A DNA stretch of 64,000 bases. Source: [Clostridium] fimetarium. Its GTDB lineage: Bacteria > Bacillota > Clostridia > Lachnospirales > Lachnospiraceae. The DNA is taken from assembly GCF_900111235.1 (NCBI RefSeq), contig NZ_FOJI01000001.1:62001-126000 (forward strand). Reading direction: 5' to 3'. Each line of letters begins with the position of its first letter. The first letter of the stretch is position 1. The position numbers were made by a program, and so were the translations under genes. Shown here piece by piece: positions 51,214 through 61,083 of this stretch. Under the pieces are notes generated by a model. The model saw only the letters and a list, made by a program, of their open reading frames with translations. It was not told where the DNA came from and did not search any database.

Positions 51214-52233
51214 ATGAAAGCAATTAGATTTAAGGAACCATGGAAAGTTGATTGCGTAGAGATTGAAAAGCCTACTCCTGGTTTAGGAGAAGCACTCATA
51301 AAGGTAAAAATGGCTGGCATTTGTGGCAGTGATATTGGTGCTTTTCGCGGAAGTAACGGTTTGGTAAGCTATCCACGTATAATTGGTCATGAGATTGCGG
51401 GCGAAATCTTGGAGATACCGGATGATAATAAAAAAGGACTAAAAGTCGGCGACCGTGTTGTAGTTGATCCATATCTATATTGTGGACACTGCTATCCATG
51501 CAGTATCGGACGTACCAATTGCTGTACTGATTTGAAAGTCCTTGGCGTACACGTAGATGGTGGCATGACGGAGTATTTCTGTCACCCTGCTGATATGCTT
51601 ACAAGGTTGCCTGATGAAATCCCTTGGGATTTAGCCCCTATTTCAGAGCCACTCACAATTGCGTTACATGGCATTCATCGTGGCGGATTAATAGCAGGAG
51701 AATATTGTGTAATTATTGGCGCCGGCCCTATTGGATTGTTAGCTGGAATGGTTGCGCAGGCTTATGACGCACATGTTATTTTGTTGGATTTGGTTCAGGA
51801 AAGATTGGACTTCGCAAAATCACTTGGTATTGAGCATATTATTAATTCGGGTAAAGAGGATGTTGTAGAGCGCATTTCACAAATAACGAATGGCAATATG
51901 GCACAGCAGGTAATGGAGTGTTCTGGTGCCAATGCTGCAATTCGTAATGCGTTTGATTATGTTTGTAATGCAGGTCGTATAACGCTAACTGGTTGGCCAA
52001 AGAAAGAAACATTAATACCAACGGACATTATAACCCGCAAGGAAATTGATATTCGAGGGGCTCGTACAAGTGCTGGAGAATTCGAAGAAGCGCTTGAACT
52101 AATTCGTTCGGGTAAAGTTGATGTTAGAGCAATCTTGACTAAGGTTGTCAGCATGGATGAAGTTGCAGAAACGATTATTGATATTGAAAAAAATCCAGGA
52201 AATTATATGAAAGTTAATGTTAAAATGGATTAA
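51214..52233 (+). CDS. Second zinc-dependent sugar-acid dehydrogenase
   Basis: A 339-residue MDR enzyme related to the one at 48479. It has MAGICGSDIGAFRG, PRIIGHEIAGE, structural zinc lobe CGHCYPCSIGRTNCC, VLGVHVDGGMTEY, and the cofactor site VIIGAGPIGLLAG. The substrate differs presumably: either L-gulonate, L-galactonate or D-mannonate/fructuronate interconversion. With no UxuB in the island, this or the SDR could supply D-mannonate from fructuronate. AAGGAG lies before the ATG, 22 bp after the YhcH gene. A terminator closes the operon. Confidence 0.87.
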   Translation: MKAIRFKEPWKVDCVEIEKPTPGLGEALIKVKMAGICGSDIGAFRGSNGLVSYPRIIGHEIAGEILEIPDDNKKGLKVGDRVVVDPYLYCGHCYPCSIGRTNCCTDLKVLGVHVDGGMTEYFCHPADMLTRLPDEIPWDLAPISEPLTIALHGIHRGGLIAGEYCVIIGAGPIGLLAGMVAQAYDAHVILLDLVQERLDFAKSLGIEHIINSGKEDVVERISQITNGNMAQQVMECSGANAAIRNAFDYVCNAGRITLTGWPKKETLIPTDIITRKEIDIRGARTSAGEFEEALELIRSGKVDVRAILTKVVSMDEVAETIIDIEKNPGNYMKVNVKMD

Positions 52234-52315
52234 CGATATTGTTTAATCATCTATCCTATTTGATATGACAAGAAATTTAAAAATGTAAAATGATTAATCG
52301 TAAAATTATATATGT

Positions 52316-52355
52316 AGAGAGAGTTGCTCGCAGTTAGCGAAATACTCTCTCTTTT
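52316..52355 (+). terminator. Terminator of the LgoD-uxuA operon
   Basis: AGAGAGAGT at 52316 pairs with ACTCTCTCT at 52344; an inner TCGC/GCGA stem extends it. Four T residues follow. Confidence 0.85.
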
Positions 52356-52506
52356 AATGTGTTTCCAATGGGAAAATTCTTATCTGGAATGGGCACAATA
52401 TATAAATGCTACTTTCATTTTAATATGTTTACATATATGACATAAATTGTTCATATATATTATATATAATAAAAATAACTGTAAATTATTATAAGAGGAA
52501 TTTGTA

Positions 52507-53775
52507 ATGTCAGAAGATAATAAATTGGACAAACATGACGAAGAAGAATTTAATTTATACACAGAGAACATAGTTATAAAGAAATCTGTGAAATATAGAA
52601 AAGTTATTCACTTTGGTAAGCTAATGCTAGAAGCTATTGTTTTTGGCAGTGTAGCTTGTTTTGCATTTACAGCTTTATATCCATGGATGAGCAATCAGCT
52701 TTCATTGGGTGATAACAAAATTATAATTTCTATTCCAAAGGATGAATATCCAGATGGAATAGAAGAAAGTTCTACACAAGATTTATTAACATTGGATTCA
52801 GAAACATCAACAAAGAATTTTCAAAATACGTTTCAACTGCTTAGTGAAACAATGGTTGATACAAAAAAATCGATTGTAACAATAACAGCTATATATAATG
52901 AAACTACTGAATTTTTAAATGAAAATAAGAGTGATGGCGATACTTCGGGCTTAATTATTGCAATGTCAGATAATAAGTTTACAATACTTACAAGCTATAG
53001 TGTAATGAAGAATGCGAGAAGTATTAGTGTGTTATTTAATAATGGTAATGTTATGTCCGCATATTTGTCAAGCGCCGATGTTGATACGGGAATTGCAGTT
53101 ATATGTGTGAACTTGAGCGAGGAATCAGTTATAGATAGAGCAAATATTAGTGTTGCAAAACTTGATAATTCTTATTTGATTGACCAAGGTGATATCGTTT
53201 TTGCAGCAGGAAAATTGTTAGGAAATACTGCTTCAGTGAATTATGGAACTTCAATTAATGTTAAGATAAGTAAAAGTGGAATAGATTCATATTACAACCT
53301 AATATCTACAAATATGCAGCAGAAAAGTGGCGATTATGCGTTTTTATTTAATGCTGATGGGAATGTAATTGGAATCACAAAAAATGATAGCGTTGATAAT
53401 CCAAACGCTGAAGTGATTGCATATGGAATCTCTGATTTAAAACCATTGATAGAGAAGATGTCAAATAATGAAGAGATTACATATCTTGGAATTACTGGCG
53501 AGTCAGTTACAAATACAAAAGCAGCGACTTATAACCTTCCAATGGGTGTATATATTACCGAAATAGCAGAAGGTTCACCAGCACTTTTGTCAGGACTGAT
53601 GAATGGTGACATTATTACTACAATAAATGGACAAGCGGTTTATACATTTAAGTCCCTATGCGACTCAATATATAAGTACAAAAGCGGCGACACAATTATT
53701 ATAGAGTTAAAGCGAAAGCTAGGAAAAGACGATTATAAAATTTTTTCATTTAACGTGACATTAGGTAAAAAATAG
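52507..53775 (+). CDS. HtrA-like membrane protein with PDZ domain, catalytic triad lost
   Basis: A 422-residue bitopic protein with a cytoplasmic N-terminus, TM at ~37-60, a trypsin-like domain (~120-310) and a C-terminal PDZ domain (~325-420, SPALLSGLMNGDIITTINGQAV). Aligned by eye with HtrA, the His of TNxHV is Ser165 (ILTSYSV). The Asp of the D-x-x-T-D-I-A-V motif is Gly195 (DVDTGIAV). The Ser of GNSGGPLFN is replaced in GDYAFLFN (Tyr277 at the position, one residue shorter). All three catalytic residues therefore seem missing. It may act as a scaffold, chaperone or sensor of extracytoplasmic proteins. It stands alone, with AGAGGAA before the ATG. Confidence 0.85.
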   Translation: MSEDNKLDKHDEEEFNLYTENIVIKKSVKYRKVIHFGKLMLEAIVFGSVACFAFTALYPWMSNQLSLGDNKIIISIPKDEYPDGIEESSTQDLLTLDSETSTKNFQNTFQLLSETMVDTKKSIVTITAIYNETTEFLNENKSDGDTSGLIIAMSDNKFTILTSYSVMKNARSISVLFNNGNVMSAYLSSADVDTGIAVICVNLSEESVIDRANISVAKLDNSYLIDQGDIVFAAGKLLGNTASVNYGTSINVKISKSGIDSYYNLISTNMQQKSGDYAFLFNADGNVIGITKNDSVDNPNAEVIAYGISDLKPLIEKMSNNEEITYLGITGESVTNTKAATYNLPMGVYITEIAEGSPALLSGLMNGDIITTINGQAVYTFKSLCDSIYKYKSGDTIIIELKRKLGKDDYKIFSFNVTLGKK

Positions 53776-53875
53776 GGTTATAATATAAGATGTTAGATTT
53801 GTAAAGAAAATCATAACAAAAGAAGCTAGTTATAGCTTCTAAAATCCGATTATAAGATACAGAAAGGCAATAAAA

Positions 53876-54820
53876 ATGAGATATATAGAGACATTTAAGG
53901 ATGGCGATAGAGTTTCGGATATTTTTCTGGTAAAAAACAAAACACTCGCTATGACAAAAACAGGTAAGGAATATGAAAATTTAATACTTCAGGATAAAAC
54001 GGGAGCACTAGAGGGAAAAATTTGGGATCTAACTTCTGGAGGAATAGGCGAATACGATGTTCTTGATTATATTGATGTCCATGGACTTGTAACTAGTTTT
54101 AATGGTACTTTACAGTTAAAGATCGAAAGGCTTCGTAAGGTGTCAGAAGGCGAATATGATCCTTCAGATTATTTACCAGTAAGTAGATATGATATTGGGG
54201 AAATGTATAGTGAATTCTTGGGATATATGAATAGAATTGAAAACGTATTTATTAAAAAATTACTCGAAAGTTTCTTTGTTGAAGATGAAGAAATAATTAA
54301 AAAGTTCAAGAGTATTTCAGCGGCTAAGTCAATTCACCATGGATTTGTCGGAGGATTATTAGAACACAGTTTAGGAGTTACAAGGCTTGCCGGAATATTT
54401 GCTGATACATATGAGATACTGAACAAGGATCTACTAGTTGCGACAGCAATGCTTCATGATATCGGTAAAATTAAAGAATTTTCACCATTTCCAGAAAATG
54501 ATTATACGGATGATGGTAATTTGCTTGGTCATATAGTTATTGGTTCAGAGATGGTAGGAGAAAAGATTAAGAATATTAATAATTTCCCTGAAAAGCTATC
54601 CAGTCAAATCAAGCATTGTATTTTATCACATCATGGTGAATTAGCATATGGGTCACCTAAGAAACCAGCACTTGTTGAAGCAGTAGCGCTTAGTATGGCA
54701 GATAATTTGGATGCTAAGATGGAAACAATCAAAGAATTATTTGATAGTAAAGAGAATGCCCAGGAGTGGATGGGGTATAATAGATTATTTGAAAGTAATA
54801 TGAAACGAACTACTATATAA
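53876..54820 (+). CDS. yhaM: 3'-5' exoribonuclease YhaM family
   Basis: A 314-residue protein with an N-terminal OB-fold (~10-90, LILQDKTGALEGKIWD) and an HD-type metal-dependent domain: HHGFVGGLLEHSLGVTRLA, AMLHDIGKIKEF, GHIVIGSEM and ILSHHGELAYGSPKKP. This is the standard YhaM arrangement, an exonuclease acting on RNA and single-stranded DNA in Firmicutes. Length fits the family. An AGAAAGGC site lies upstream. Confidence 0.92.
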   Translation: MRYIETFKDGDRVSDIFLVKNKTLAMTKTGKEYENLILQDKTGALEGKIWDLTSGGIGEYDVLDYIDVHGLVTSFNGTLQLKIERLRKVSEGEYDPSDYLPVSRYDIGEMYSEFLGYMNRIENVFIKKLLESFFVEDEEIIKKFKSISAAKSIHHGFVGGLLEHSLGVTRLAGIFADTYEILNKDLLVATAMLHDIGKIKEFSPFPENDYTDDGNLLGHIVIGSEMVGEKIKNINNFPEKLSSQIKHCILSHHGELAYGSPKKPALVEAVALSMADNLDAKMETIKELFDSKENAQEWMGYNRLFESNMKRTTI

Positions 54821-55022
54821 AATGAAAATGATTCTATGATTTTCAATCCAATAGGTAAGGTGATTAATGGCGTTCTTATGAGCAGATATTTTTTGACATT
54901 TTATTATGAATGTAAAAATGCTTGCGGAATCGATTTAATTGCCTTACTATATTTATGGAACAAAATGTAATTATAACTTTAAAAATGTGCCAATGTGGGC
55001 ACAACACGAAATGGAGAAATAA

Positions 55023-56393
55023 ATGAGCTTAGAAAAAAATGATATAGCTACGGTTAAAATTGAGGATATTGCCACTGCAGGTGAAGGTATAGGAAAAGTG
55101 GATGGATTTACATTGTTTATTAAAGATGCCGTTATTGGAGATGTGGTGGAAGTAAAGATTATAAAAGCTAAGAAAACTTATGGATATGGAAAGCTAATAA
55201 AGATTATTACACCGTCTATTAATCGTGTAGAACCAAGATGTGCGGTCGCAAAAGCTTGCGGTGGCTGTCAAATTCAAGAGATGAGTTATGAAAGTCAGCT
55301 TGTGTATAAGCAAAATATGGTTATGAATAATTTGAAGAGAATTGGCGGAATTTCTGATTTTGAAATGTGCCCAATTATTGGTATGGAAGACCCATATAAT
55401 TTCAGAAACAAAGCACAATATCCAGTGGGACTAGATAATACTGGGGAATTGGTTATGGGATTTTATGCAGCACACTCTCATGCCATTGTTACAAACAGCG
55501 ACTGTTGCATTGGTGCACCTATAAATGCAGGAATTCTTGCAAAAATTAAAGAATTCATGTTGACATATAATATTAGCCCTTACAATGAGTTTCAACAGAC
55601 CGGATTGGTACGTAATATTCTAATTCGTGTAGGTGCAACTACAGGCCAAGTTATGGTGTGCGTGGTTATCAATGGAAAGTTCCTTCCTAATTCAGATGAA
55701 CTTGTTAAAAGTCTTATGGAGATAGAAGGAATTGAGTCAATAATGATTAATATTAACAAAGAAAAAACAAATGTAATTTTAGGTAAAAAGGTAAAACTTT
55801 TATGGGGAAAACCATATATCGAAGATTATATTGGTAGTGTAAAATATCAGATTTCACCGCTTTCATTCTTTCAAGTTAATCCAAAGCAAACCGAAATACT
55901 CTATAATAAAGCATTAGAGTATGCTGATCTTAGTGGTGATGAAACCGTATGGGATCTATACTGTGGAATAGGAACAATTTCGTTGTTTTTGGCTCAGAAA
56001 GCAAAGAAAGTCTATGGCGTGGAAATAGTGCCAGAGGCAATTGATGATGCAAGAACGAATGCTACGATTAACAATATCAATAATGTAGAGTTCTTTGTAG
56101 GAAAGTCTGAAGAAGTATTGCCAGCTTATTATGAAGAACATCAAGATGAGTATGCCGATGTGATCATTGTGGATCCACCAAGAAAAGGTTGTGAGGAAGC
56201 ATTACTTAAAACAATTGTAATGATGGCACCAGCAAAAGTAGTGTATATAAGTTGTGATTCTGCGACACTTGCTAGAGATCTTAAATATATGTGTGAGAAT
56301 GGATATAAACTAGTAAAGGTTCAGCCAGTGGATCAATTTGGACACAGTGTACATGTGGAGATGGTATGCTTGCTGAGTAAAATAGTCAAATAA
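55023..56393 (+). CDS. rlmD: 23S rRNA (uracil-5-)-methyltransferase, RlmD/RlmCD family
   Basis: A 456-residue TrmA/RumA-family enzyme. It has an N-terminal TRAM domain (~1-65), an Fe-S cluster region (RCAVAKACGGCQIQEM plus a later Cys), the SAM site VWDLYCGIGTISLFLA, and the catalytic DPPRKGCEEALLKT and VYISCDSATLARDL motifs with nucleophilic Cys. It methylates U747 and/or U1939 of 23S rRNA; in Firmicutes one enzyme can do both. Which site it uses is not decided by sequence. It is followed by a 168-bp gap before the collagen-like gene. Confidence 0.92.
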   Translation: MSLEKNDIATVKIEDIATAGEGIGKVDGFTLFIKDAVIGDVVEVKIIKAKKTYGYGKLIKIITPSINRVEPRCAVAKACGGCQIQEMSYESQLVYKQNMVMNNLKRIGGISDFEMCPIIGMEDPYNFRNKAQYPVGLDNTGELVMGFYAAHSHAIVTNSDCCIGAPINAGILAKIKEFMLTYNISPYNEFQQTGLVRNILIRVGATTGQVMVCVVINGKFLPNSDELVKSLMEIEGIESIMININKEKTNVILGKKVKLLWGKPYIEDYIGSVKYQISPLSFFQVNPKQTEILYNKALEYADLSGDETVWDLYCGIGTISLFLAQKAKKVYGVEIVPEAIDDARTNATINNINNVEFFVGKSEEVLPAYYEEHQDEYADVIIVDPPRKGCEEALLKTIVMMAPAKVVYISCDSATLARDLKYMCENGYKLVKVQPVDQFGHSVHVEMVCLLSKIVK

Positions 56394-56561
56394 ACAAAAC
56401 AACATCCCTTTTTATTTTATTCATTTACCTTAAAAAAAGACTTGATATGTTCCACTAAATTATAAAATAAGTTTTTATTTTACAATATGCAACATTTTAT
56501 TACAGCTCCATATTATATATAAGGATATTATTATCCATAATATGATAAAGGAGATAATGTT

Positions 56562-58160
56562 ATGTTTATTGATAGTAGTGAAACAAGTTTTGAAAGGGAT
56601 ATATTCGATAATGTAGATGAAATTGAAGATTACGATTCCAGAAAAAGAGACTGTGAAGAATATTATAGAAGGAAATGTGAAGAATGTGTAAGTTATTTTA
56701 GAAATAAAAGTAGAAAATGTCGTAATGCAGAATGTCATGAATATTATGAGAGAAAAATAGAGCAGTGTAGAGAATTTTATAAAGAGAAACTTGAAAAATG
56801 TTGTAAAAAAAGATGTTGTTGTAAAGGACCAAAGGGTGATACTGGGCCAGCCGGACCTAGAGGTCCTCAAGGTCCAATCGGCCCAATCGGCCCAACAGGA
56901 GCAACAGGAGCGACAGGCCCAATCGGCCCAATCGGCCCAACAGGAGCAACAGGAGCGACAGGCCCAATCGGCCCAACAGGAGCAACAGGAGCGACAGGCC
57001 CAATCGGCCCAATCGGCCCAACAGGAGCAACAGGAGCAACAGGCCCAGTCGGCCCAATCGGCCCTATAGGCCCAATCGGCCCAACGGGAGCAACAGGAGC
57101 AACAGGAGCAACAGGAGCAACGGGAGCAACAGGAGCAACGGGAGCAACAGGAGCAACGGGAGCAACAGGTGCGACAGGTTCAACGGGTCCAATCGGTCCA
57201 GTAGGAGCAACAGGAGCAACCGGAGCAACGGGAGCAACAGGAGCAACAGGACCAATCGGTCCAACAGGCCCAATCGGCCCAATCGGCCCAACAGGCCCAA
57301 TAGGAGTAACAGGCCCAATCGGCCCAACAGGCCCAACAGGTCCAATCGGCCCAACAGGCCCAATAGGAGCAACAGGCCCAATCGGCCCAATCGGCCCAAT
57401 CGGCCCAATCGGCCCAATCGGCCTAACAGGCCCAATCGGTCTAACAGGCCCAATCGGCCCAATCGGCCCAACAGGCCCAATAGGCCCAACCGGCCCAATA
57501 GGAGCAACAGGCCCAATCGGCCCAATCGGCCCAATCGGCCCAATCGGCCCAACAGGCCCAATCGGCCCAACAGGCGCAACAGGAGCAACAGGAGCAACAG
57601 GAGCAACAGGCCCAATCGGCCCAATTGGACCAACAGGACCAACAGGACCAACAGGAGCAACAGGAGCAACAGGAGCAACGGGAGCAACTGGAGCAACAGG
57701 AGCAACAGGGGCAACAGGAGCAACGGGAGCAACAGGAGTGATAAATTTTGCTGATTTCTATGCATTAATGCCTGCTGATAATCCAGTAGCTGTGGAACCT
57801 GGAACAGATGTAAGTTTCCCTCAAAATGGACCTACGAGTGGATCGACGATTGTGCGTACCGGTCCTAGCACGTTTAACTTATCAGCAATTGGAGCTTATC
57901 AAATTTTATTTGAGGTGAGTGTGACCCAGACAGGGCAACTCCTTTTAACGCTTAATGGCGCCGACTTAGCATATACAGTGGTAGGAAGAGCATCAGGTTC
58001 TACTCAGATAATTGGAATGGCAATTGTACAGACCGCAACCATCAACTCAATTCTTACAGTACGAAATCCTGCAGGTAATCCAGTAGCACAAATCATTACT
58101 CCATCTGCTGGAGGAACACGACCTGTTTCAGCACACTTAGTTATCATGCAAATAAGATAA
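56562..58160 (+). CDS. Collagen-like protein with Cys-rich head and BclA-like C-terminal domain
   Basis: A 532-residue protein. The N-terminal ~88 residues are charged and Cys-rich ([15 protein letters not shown] and [10 protein letters not shown]), with no signal peptide. Residues 89-391 are about 101 uninterrupted Gly-X-Y triplets, mainly GPI, GPT and GAT, where Thr could be glycosylated. The last ~140 residues form a globular trimerisation-type domain like that of the exosporium proteins BclA/BclB ([35 protein letters not shown]). Spore-surface location is likely by analogy: such proteins assemble from the mother cell without a secretion signal. AAGGAG lies before the ATG. CATATTATA at 56509 resembles a sigma-K or sigma-E -10 box, but a matching -35 was not convincing. 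Confidence 0.9.
   Translation: MFIDSSETSFERDIFDNVDEIEDYDSRKRDCEEYYRRKCEECVSYFRNKSRKCRNAECHEYYERKIEQCREFYKEKLEKCCKKRCCCKGPKGDTGPAGPRGPQGPIGPIGPTGATGATGPIGPIGPTGATGATGPIGPTGATGATGPIGPIGPTGATGATGPVGPIGPIGPIGPTGATGATGATGATGATGATGATGATGATGATGSTGPIGPVGATGATGATGATGATGPIGPTGPIGPIGPTGPIGVTGPIGPTGPTGPIGPTGPIGATGPIGPIGPIGPIGPIGLTGPIGLTGPIGPIGPTGPIGPTGPIGATGPIGPIGPIGPIGPTGPIGPTGATGATGATGATGPIGPIGPTGPTGPTGATGATGATGATGATGATGATGATGATGVINFADFYALMPADNPVAVEPGTDVSFPQNGPTSGSTIVRTGPSTFNLSAIGAYQILFEVSVTQTGQLLLTLNGADLAYTVVGRASGSTQIIGMAIVQTATINSILTVRNPAGNPVAQIITPSAGGTRPVSAHLVIMQIR
56826..57740 (+). repeat. Gly-X-Y coding repeat, GC-richer than the genome
   Basis: Nine-base and longer repeats of the kind GGCCCAATC and GGAGCAACA continue for ~915 bp and include long near-identical blocks (for example the [16 protein letters not shown] units at 56876-57030). 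The GC content is clearly higher than in the flanks. All changes are multiples of nine, keeping triplets intact. Confidence 0.95.
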
Positions 58161-58469
58161 AAAATGAGTTATATTTAAATTAAATTTATTTCTAGTATCT
58201 TTGTAGTAAATGATTAGTACAACGACAATATATTTGGAGTCGTTGTACTAATCATAATTGTTTAACGGTTAGAAAATAACAATTCTTTTAAAATTAATTA
58301 TAAAAATGGCCTGAAAATTTATTTCTAATGAACCGAAAAGTAAATTGACATACTACGAAGAATATTGATATACTATAAAAAATTAAATTTAAAGGTACAA
58401 AGTGCTATAATAAAGTACATATATTTTTAAAAAAGAAAGAATACTAATACACTGATTGGAGTAAAAAAT
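58161..58469 (+). other. Intergenic region after the collagen-like gene
   Basis: About 310 bp, AT-rich, with no supported gene. It holds a perfect 16-bp inverted repeat at 58211-58254. A TATAAT at 58407 lies about 60 bp before tcdA and may belong to its promoter. Confidence 0.5.
58211..58254 (+). terminator. Perfect hairpin after the collagen-like gene
   Basis: TGATTAGTACAACGAC at 58211 pairs exactly with GTCGTTGTACTAATCA at 58239 around a 12-base loop. There is no strong T-run, but the position 50 bp past the stop fits a terminator. Confidence 0.65.
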
Positions 58470-59225
58470 ATGTTAAATCAATTTTCTAGGACAGAGCTTT
58501 TATTTGGAAAAGAAGGAATGGAAAAATTATATAAAGCAAAAGTCGCTGTCTTTGGTATTGGTGGTGTTGGAGGATATGTAGTTGAAGGATTGGCACGAAG
58601 TGGTGTCGGTGAAATTGATTTGATAGATGATGATAAAGTATGTTTGACAAACCTTAATAGACAGCTTCATGCAACAAGAAAGACAGTAGGAAAATATAAA
58701 GTAGATGTGGCAAAGGAACGAATACTCGAAATCAATCCAGATGCAATAGTAAATATTCATAATACTTTTTTTCTGCCTAGTACTGCAAATGAGTTTGATT
58801 TTACTAAGTACGATTATATAGTAGATGCAATAGATACTGTAACTGGAAAGATTGAACTTGTATTAAAGGCAAAAGAAGCAGGAGTTCCAATTATAAGTTC
58901 AATGGGAGCTGGAAACAAAATGAATCCAGCAGGGTTTGAGGTCGTTGATATATATAAAACGTCGATATGCCCGTTGGCCAAGGTTATGAGAAAAGAATTA
59001 AAAAAGCGTGGAATAGAGAAGCTCAAAGTAGTCTATTCGAAGGAAGTCCCAATGAAACCCATAGAAGATATGGCTATTAGCTGTAAAGCAAATTGTATTT
59101 GCCCTCCAGGAACGACTAGAAAATGCACACAGAGGAGACAAGTCCCCGGTAGTAATGCATTTGTTCCATCGGTAGTGGGACTCATAATTGCAGGCGAGGT
59201 TGTCAAAGATTTGATGGCAGACTAA
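58470..59225 (+). CDS. tcdA: tRNA threonylcarbamoyladenosine dehydratase TcdA (YgdL)
   Basis: A 251-residue E1-like ThiF-family protein. ATP-binding motif FGIGGVGGYVVEGLARSGVGEIDLIDDD, then NLNRQLHATRKTVGKYK and the catalytic-region Cys residues CPLAK...CKANCICPPGTTRKC. The motifs and length match TcdA, which cyclises t6A37 of tRNAs to ct6A, rather than ThiF or MoeB. It is monocistronic in this window. Confidence 0.9.
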   Translation: MLNQFSRTELLFGKEGMEKLYKAKVAVFGIGGVGGYVVEGLARSGVGEIDLIDDDKVCLTNLNRQLHATRKTVGKYKVDVAKERILEINPDAIVNIHNTFFLPSTANEFDFTKYDYIVDAIDTVTGKIELVLKAKEAGVPIISSMGAGNKMNPAGFEVVDIYKTSICPLAKVMRKELKKRGIEKLKVVYSKEVPMKPIEDMAISCKANCICPPGTTRKCTQRRQVPGSNAFVPSVVGLIIAGEVVKDLMAD

Positions 59226-59300
59226 TTGGACATAATAACTTCGGTAATTTTGGGTAATTAACGCAAAAAATAAATCATAATTTAACATACAATATTGATA

Positions 59301-59343
59301 AAATATAGCATATAGTCTATAATATTGACTATATGCTATATTT
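59301..59343 (+). terminator. Perfect 17-bp hairpin between tcdA and asnS
   Basis: AAATATAGCATATAGTC at 59301 pairs exactly with GACTATATGCTATATTT at 59327, loop of nine bases, ending in TTTG. It probably ends tcdA transcription; no T-box features were seen. Confidence 0.7.
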
Positions 59344-59369
59344 GTAATTATTAGTTAAGGAGAATCGCT

Positions 59370-60761
59370 ATGGAATTAGTTAATGTTAAAGAGTTATTTA
59401 GAAAAGAAAGTGATTATATAGGCAAAGAAGTTACGATTGGCGGTTGGATAAGAAGCAATAGGGATACGAAAACATTTGGCTTTTTGGTCGTTAATGATGG
59501 CACATTTTTTGAACCATTACAAGTGGTTTATTCCGATAAACTTCACAATTTTAGCGCAATTTCAAAAATAAGCGTTGGAGCTGCGGTTATTGTAACTGGT
59601 GTAGTGACAGCGACTCCAAATACAAAACAGAACTTTGAAATTCAGGCAATCGGTATTGAAGTTGAAGGTGATTCGCAAATAGATTATCCATTACAAAAGA
59701 AAAGGCATTCATTTGAATATTTGAGAACAATTTCGCATCTAAGACCTAGAACGAATACATTTCAAGCAGTATTTCGAGTTCGATCTATGATTGCATATGC
59801 GATTCATAAGTTTTTTCAAGAAAGAGATTTTGTTTACGTGCACACACCAATTATTACAGGTAGTGATTGTGAAGGTGCTGGCGAGATGTTTCAGGTTACA
59901 ACAATGGATTTAAATCATATTCCAAAGACAGAAGATAATAAGGTCGATTTCTCTGATGATTTCTTCAATAAGCCAACGAGTCTGACGGTAAGTGGACAAT
60001 TAAACGGTGAAACATTTGCGATGGCATTTAAGAATATCTATACATTTGGACCAACATTTCGGGCTGAGAATTCTAATACAACTAGACATGCAGCTGAATT
60101 TTGGATGATCGAGCCAGAAATAGCATTCGCTGACTTAAAAGATGATATGGTTTTGGCAGAAAGTATGCTAAAATATGTTATCAATTATGTACTTGAAAAT
60201 GCACCTGAGGAGATGGAATTCTTTAATCAATTTGTAGATAAAGGATTAATTGATAGATTAAAACACGTCACTAGTTCAGCTTTTGGACATGTAACCTATA
60301 CACAGGCCATTGAAATTTTAGAGAAGCATAATGATGAATTTGAATATAAAGTATCATGGGGCTGTGATTTGCAGACAGAACATGAAAGATACTTAACAGA
60401 AAAAGAATTTGGTAGACCAGTATTTGTTACGGACTATCCAAAAGAGATCAAAGCTTTCTATATGAAGTTAAATGAAGATGGAAAAACAGTTGCAGCAATG
60501 GATTGTCTTGTCCCAGGAATTGGCGAAATTATCGGCGGTAGTCAAAGAGAAGATGATTATGACAAGCTGGTTAGTCGTATGCAGGAACTAGATCTTAATA
60601 TCAAAGACTATGAATTCTATCTTGATCTTAGAAAATATGGTTCTGCAAGACATGCAGGATTTGGACTTGGATTTGAACGATGTGTAATGTACTTAACTGG
60701 TATGGGAAATATCAGGGACGTAATTCCATTTCCAAGAACAGTAAACAATTGTGAATTATAA
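59370..60761 (+). CDS. asnS: Asparaginyl-tRNA synthetase
   Basis: A 463-residue class IIb aminoacyl-tRNA synthetase. The OB-fold anticodon domain (~15-110, [24 protein letters not shown]) is followed by the catalytic domain with motif 2 [21 protein letters not shown] and motif 3 [15 protein letters not shown]. Length and motifs match AsnRS and not AspRS. TAAGGAG precedes the ATG. Confidence 0.96.
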   Translation: MELVNVKELFRKESDYIGKEVTIGGWIRSNRDTKTFGFLVVNDGTFFEPLQVVYSDKLHNFSAISKISVGAAVIVTGVVTATPNTKQNFEIQAIGIEVEGDSQIDYPLQKKRHSFEYLRTISHLRPRTNTFQAVFRVRSMIAYAIHKFFQERDFVYVHTPIITGSDCEGAGEMFQVTTMDLNHIPKTEDNKVDFSDDFFNKPTSLTVSGQLNGETFAMAFKNIYTFGPTFRAENSNTTRHAAEFWMIEPEIAFADLKDDMVLAESMLKYVINYVLENAPEEMEFFNQFVDKGLIDRLKHVTSSAFGHVTYTQAIEILEKHNDEFEYKVSWGCDLQTEHERYLTEKEFGRPVFVTDYPKEIKAFYMKLNEDGKTVAAMDCLVPGIGEIIGGSQREDDYDKLVSRMQELDLNIKDYEFYLDLRKYGSARHAGFGLGFERCVMYLTGMGNIRDVIPFPRTVNNCEL

Positions 60762-60796
60762 CTTCTTGATAAAAATATAGAGGAGGATATTGTGTT

Positions 60797-61051
60797 ATGA
60801 TAACTACCGGAATTATTGAAGTAGACATCCATGGAATGACCGCTTGTGAAGCAAAAAACTATATTGATAAAGTTTTGATGAACGCAAATGGAAGTGTGTA
60901 TCGTATCAGAGTGATTCACGGTTTTCATGGTGGCACAAGTCTGAAATCTATGCTTATGGATGAATATAGCTATGAACGTAGTGAGAAAGTGAAAAAGGTC
61001 CAAGGTGGAAATAATCTTGGGATTACGGAATTGGTTTTGCGTGAATTTTAA
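60797..61051 (+). CDS. Small stand-alone Smr-domain protein
   Basis: An 84-residue protein that is almost entirely an Smr (MutS2 C-terminal-like) domain: VDIHGMTACEAKNYIDKV with the LDxHG-type motif as VDIHG, and RIRVIHGFHGGTSLKSML in place of VxHGxGxG. Smr domains bind or cut nucleic acids. AGGAGG lies upstream. It follows asnS and precedes ybaK at close spacing, so the three are probably co-transcribed. Confidence 0.8.
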   Translation: MITTGIIEVDIHGMTACEAKNYIDKVLMNANGSVYRIRVIHGFHGGTSLKSMLMDEYSYERSEKVKKVQGGNNLGITELVLREF

Positions 61052-61083
61052 TTTGCGTAATACTATTTTTAGATGGGAAAAAC

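Noticed and set aside
56394-56561. Firm assignment of a sigma-K promoter to the collagen-like gene
   Set aside because: CATATTATA fits the -10 box, but the nearest AC for the -35 is 15 bp away and other spacings fail, so it is mentioned only within the gene entry.
57064-57765. Long minus-strand frame rich in Leu, Gly and Arg opposite the collagen-like gene
   Set aside because: It is the antisense shadow of the Gly-X-Y repeat, with pure repeat composition, no ribosome binding site and no domain.
59226-59369. T-box or other riboswitch upstream of asnS
   Set aside because: Only one simple hairpin is present and the gap is too short; no T-box sequence or specifier loop could be found.
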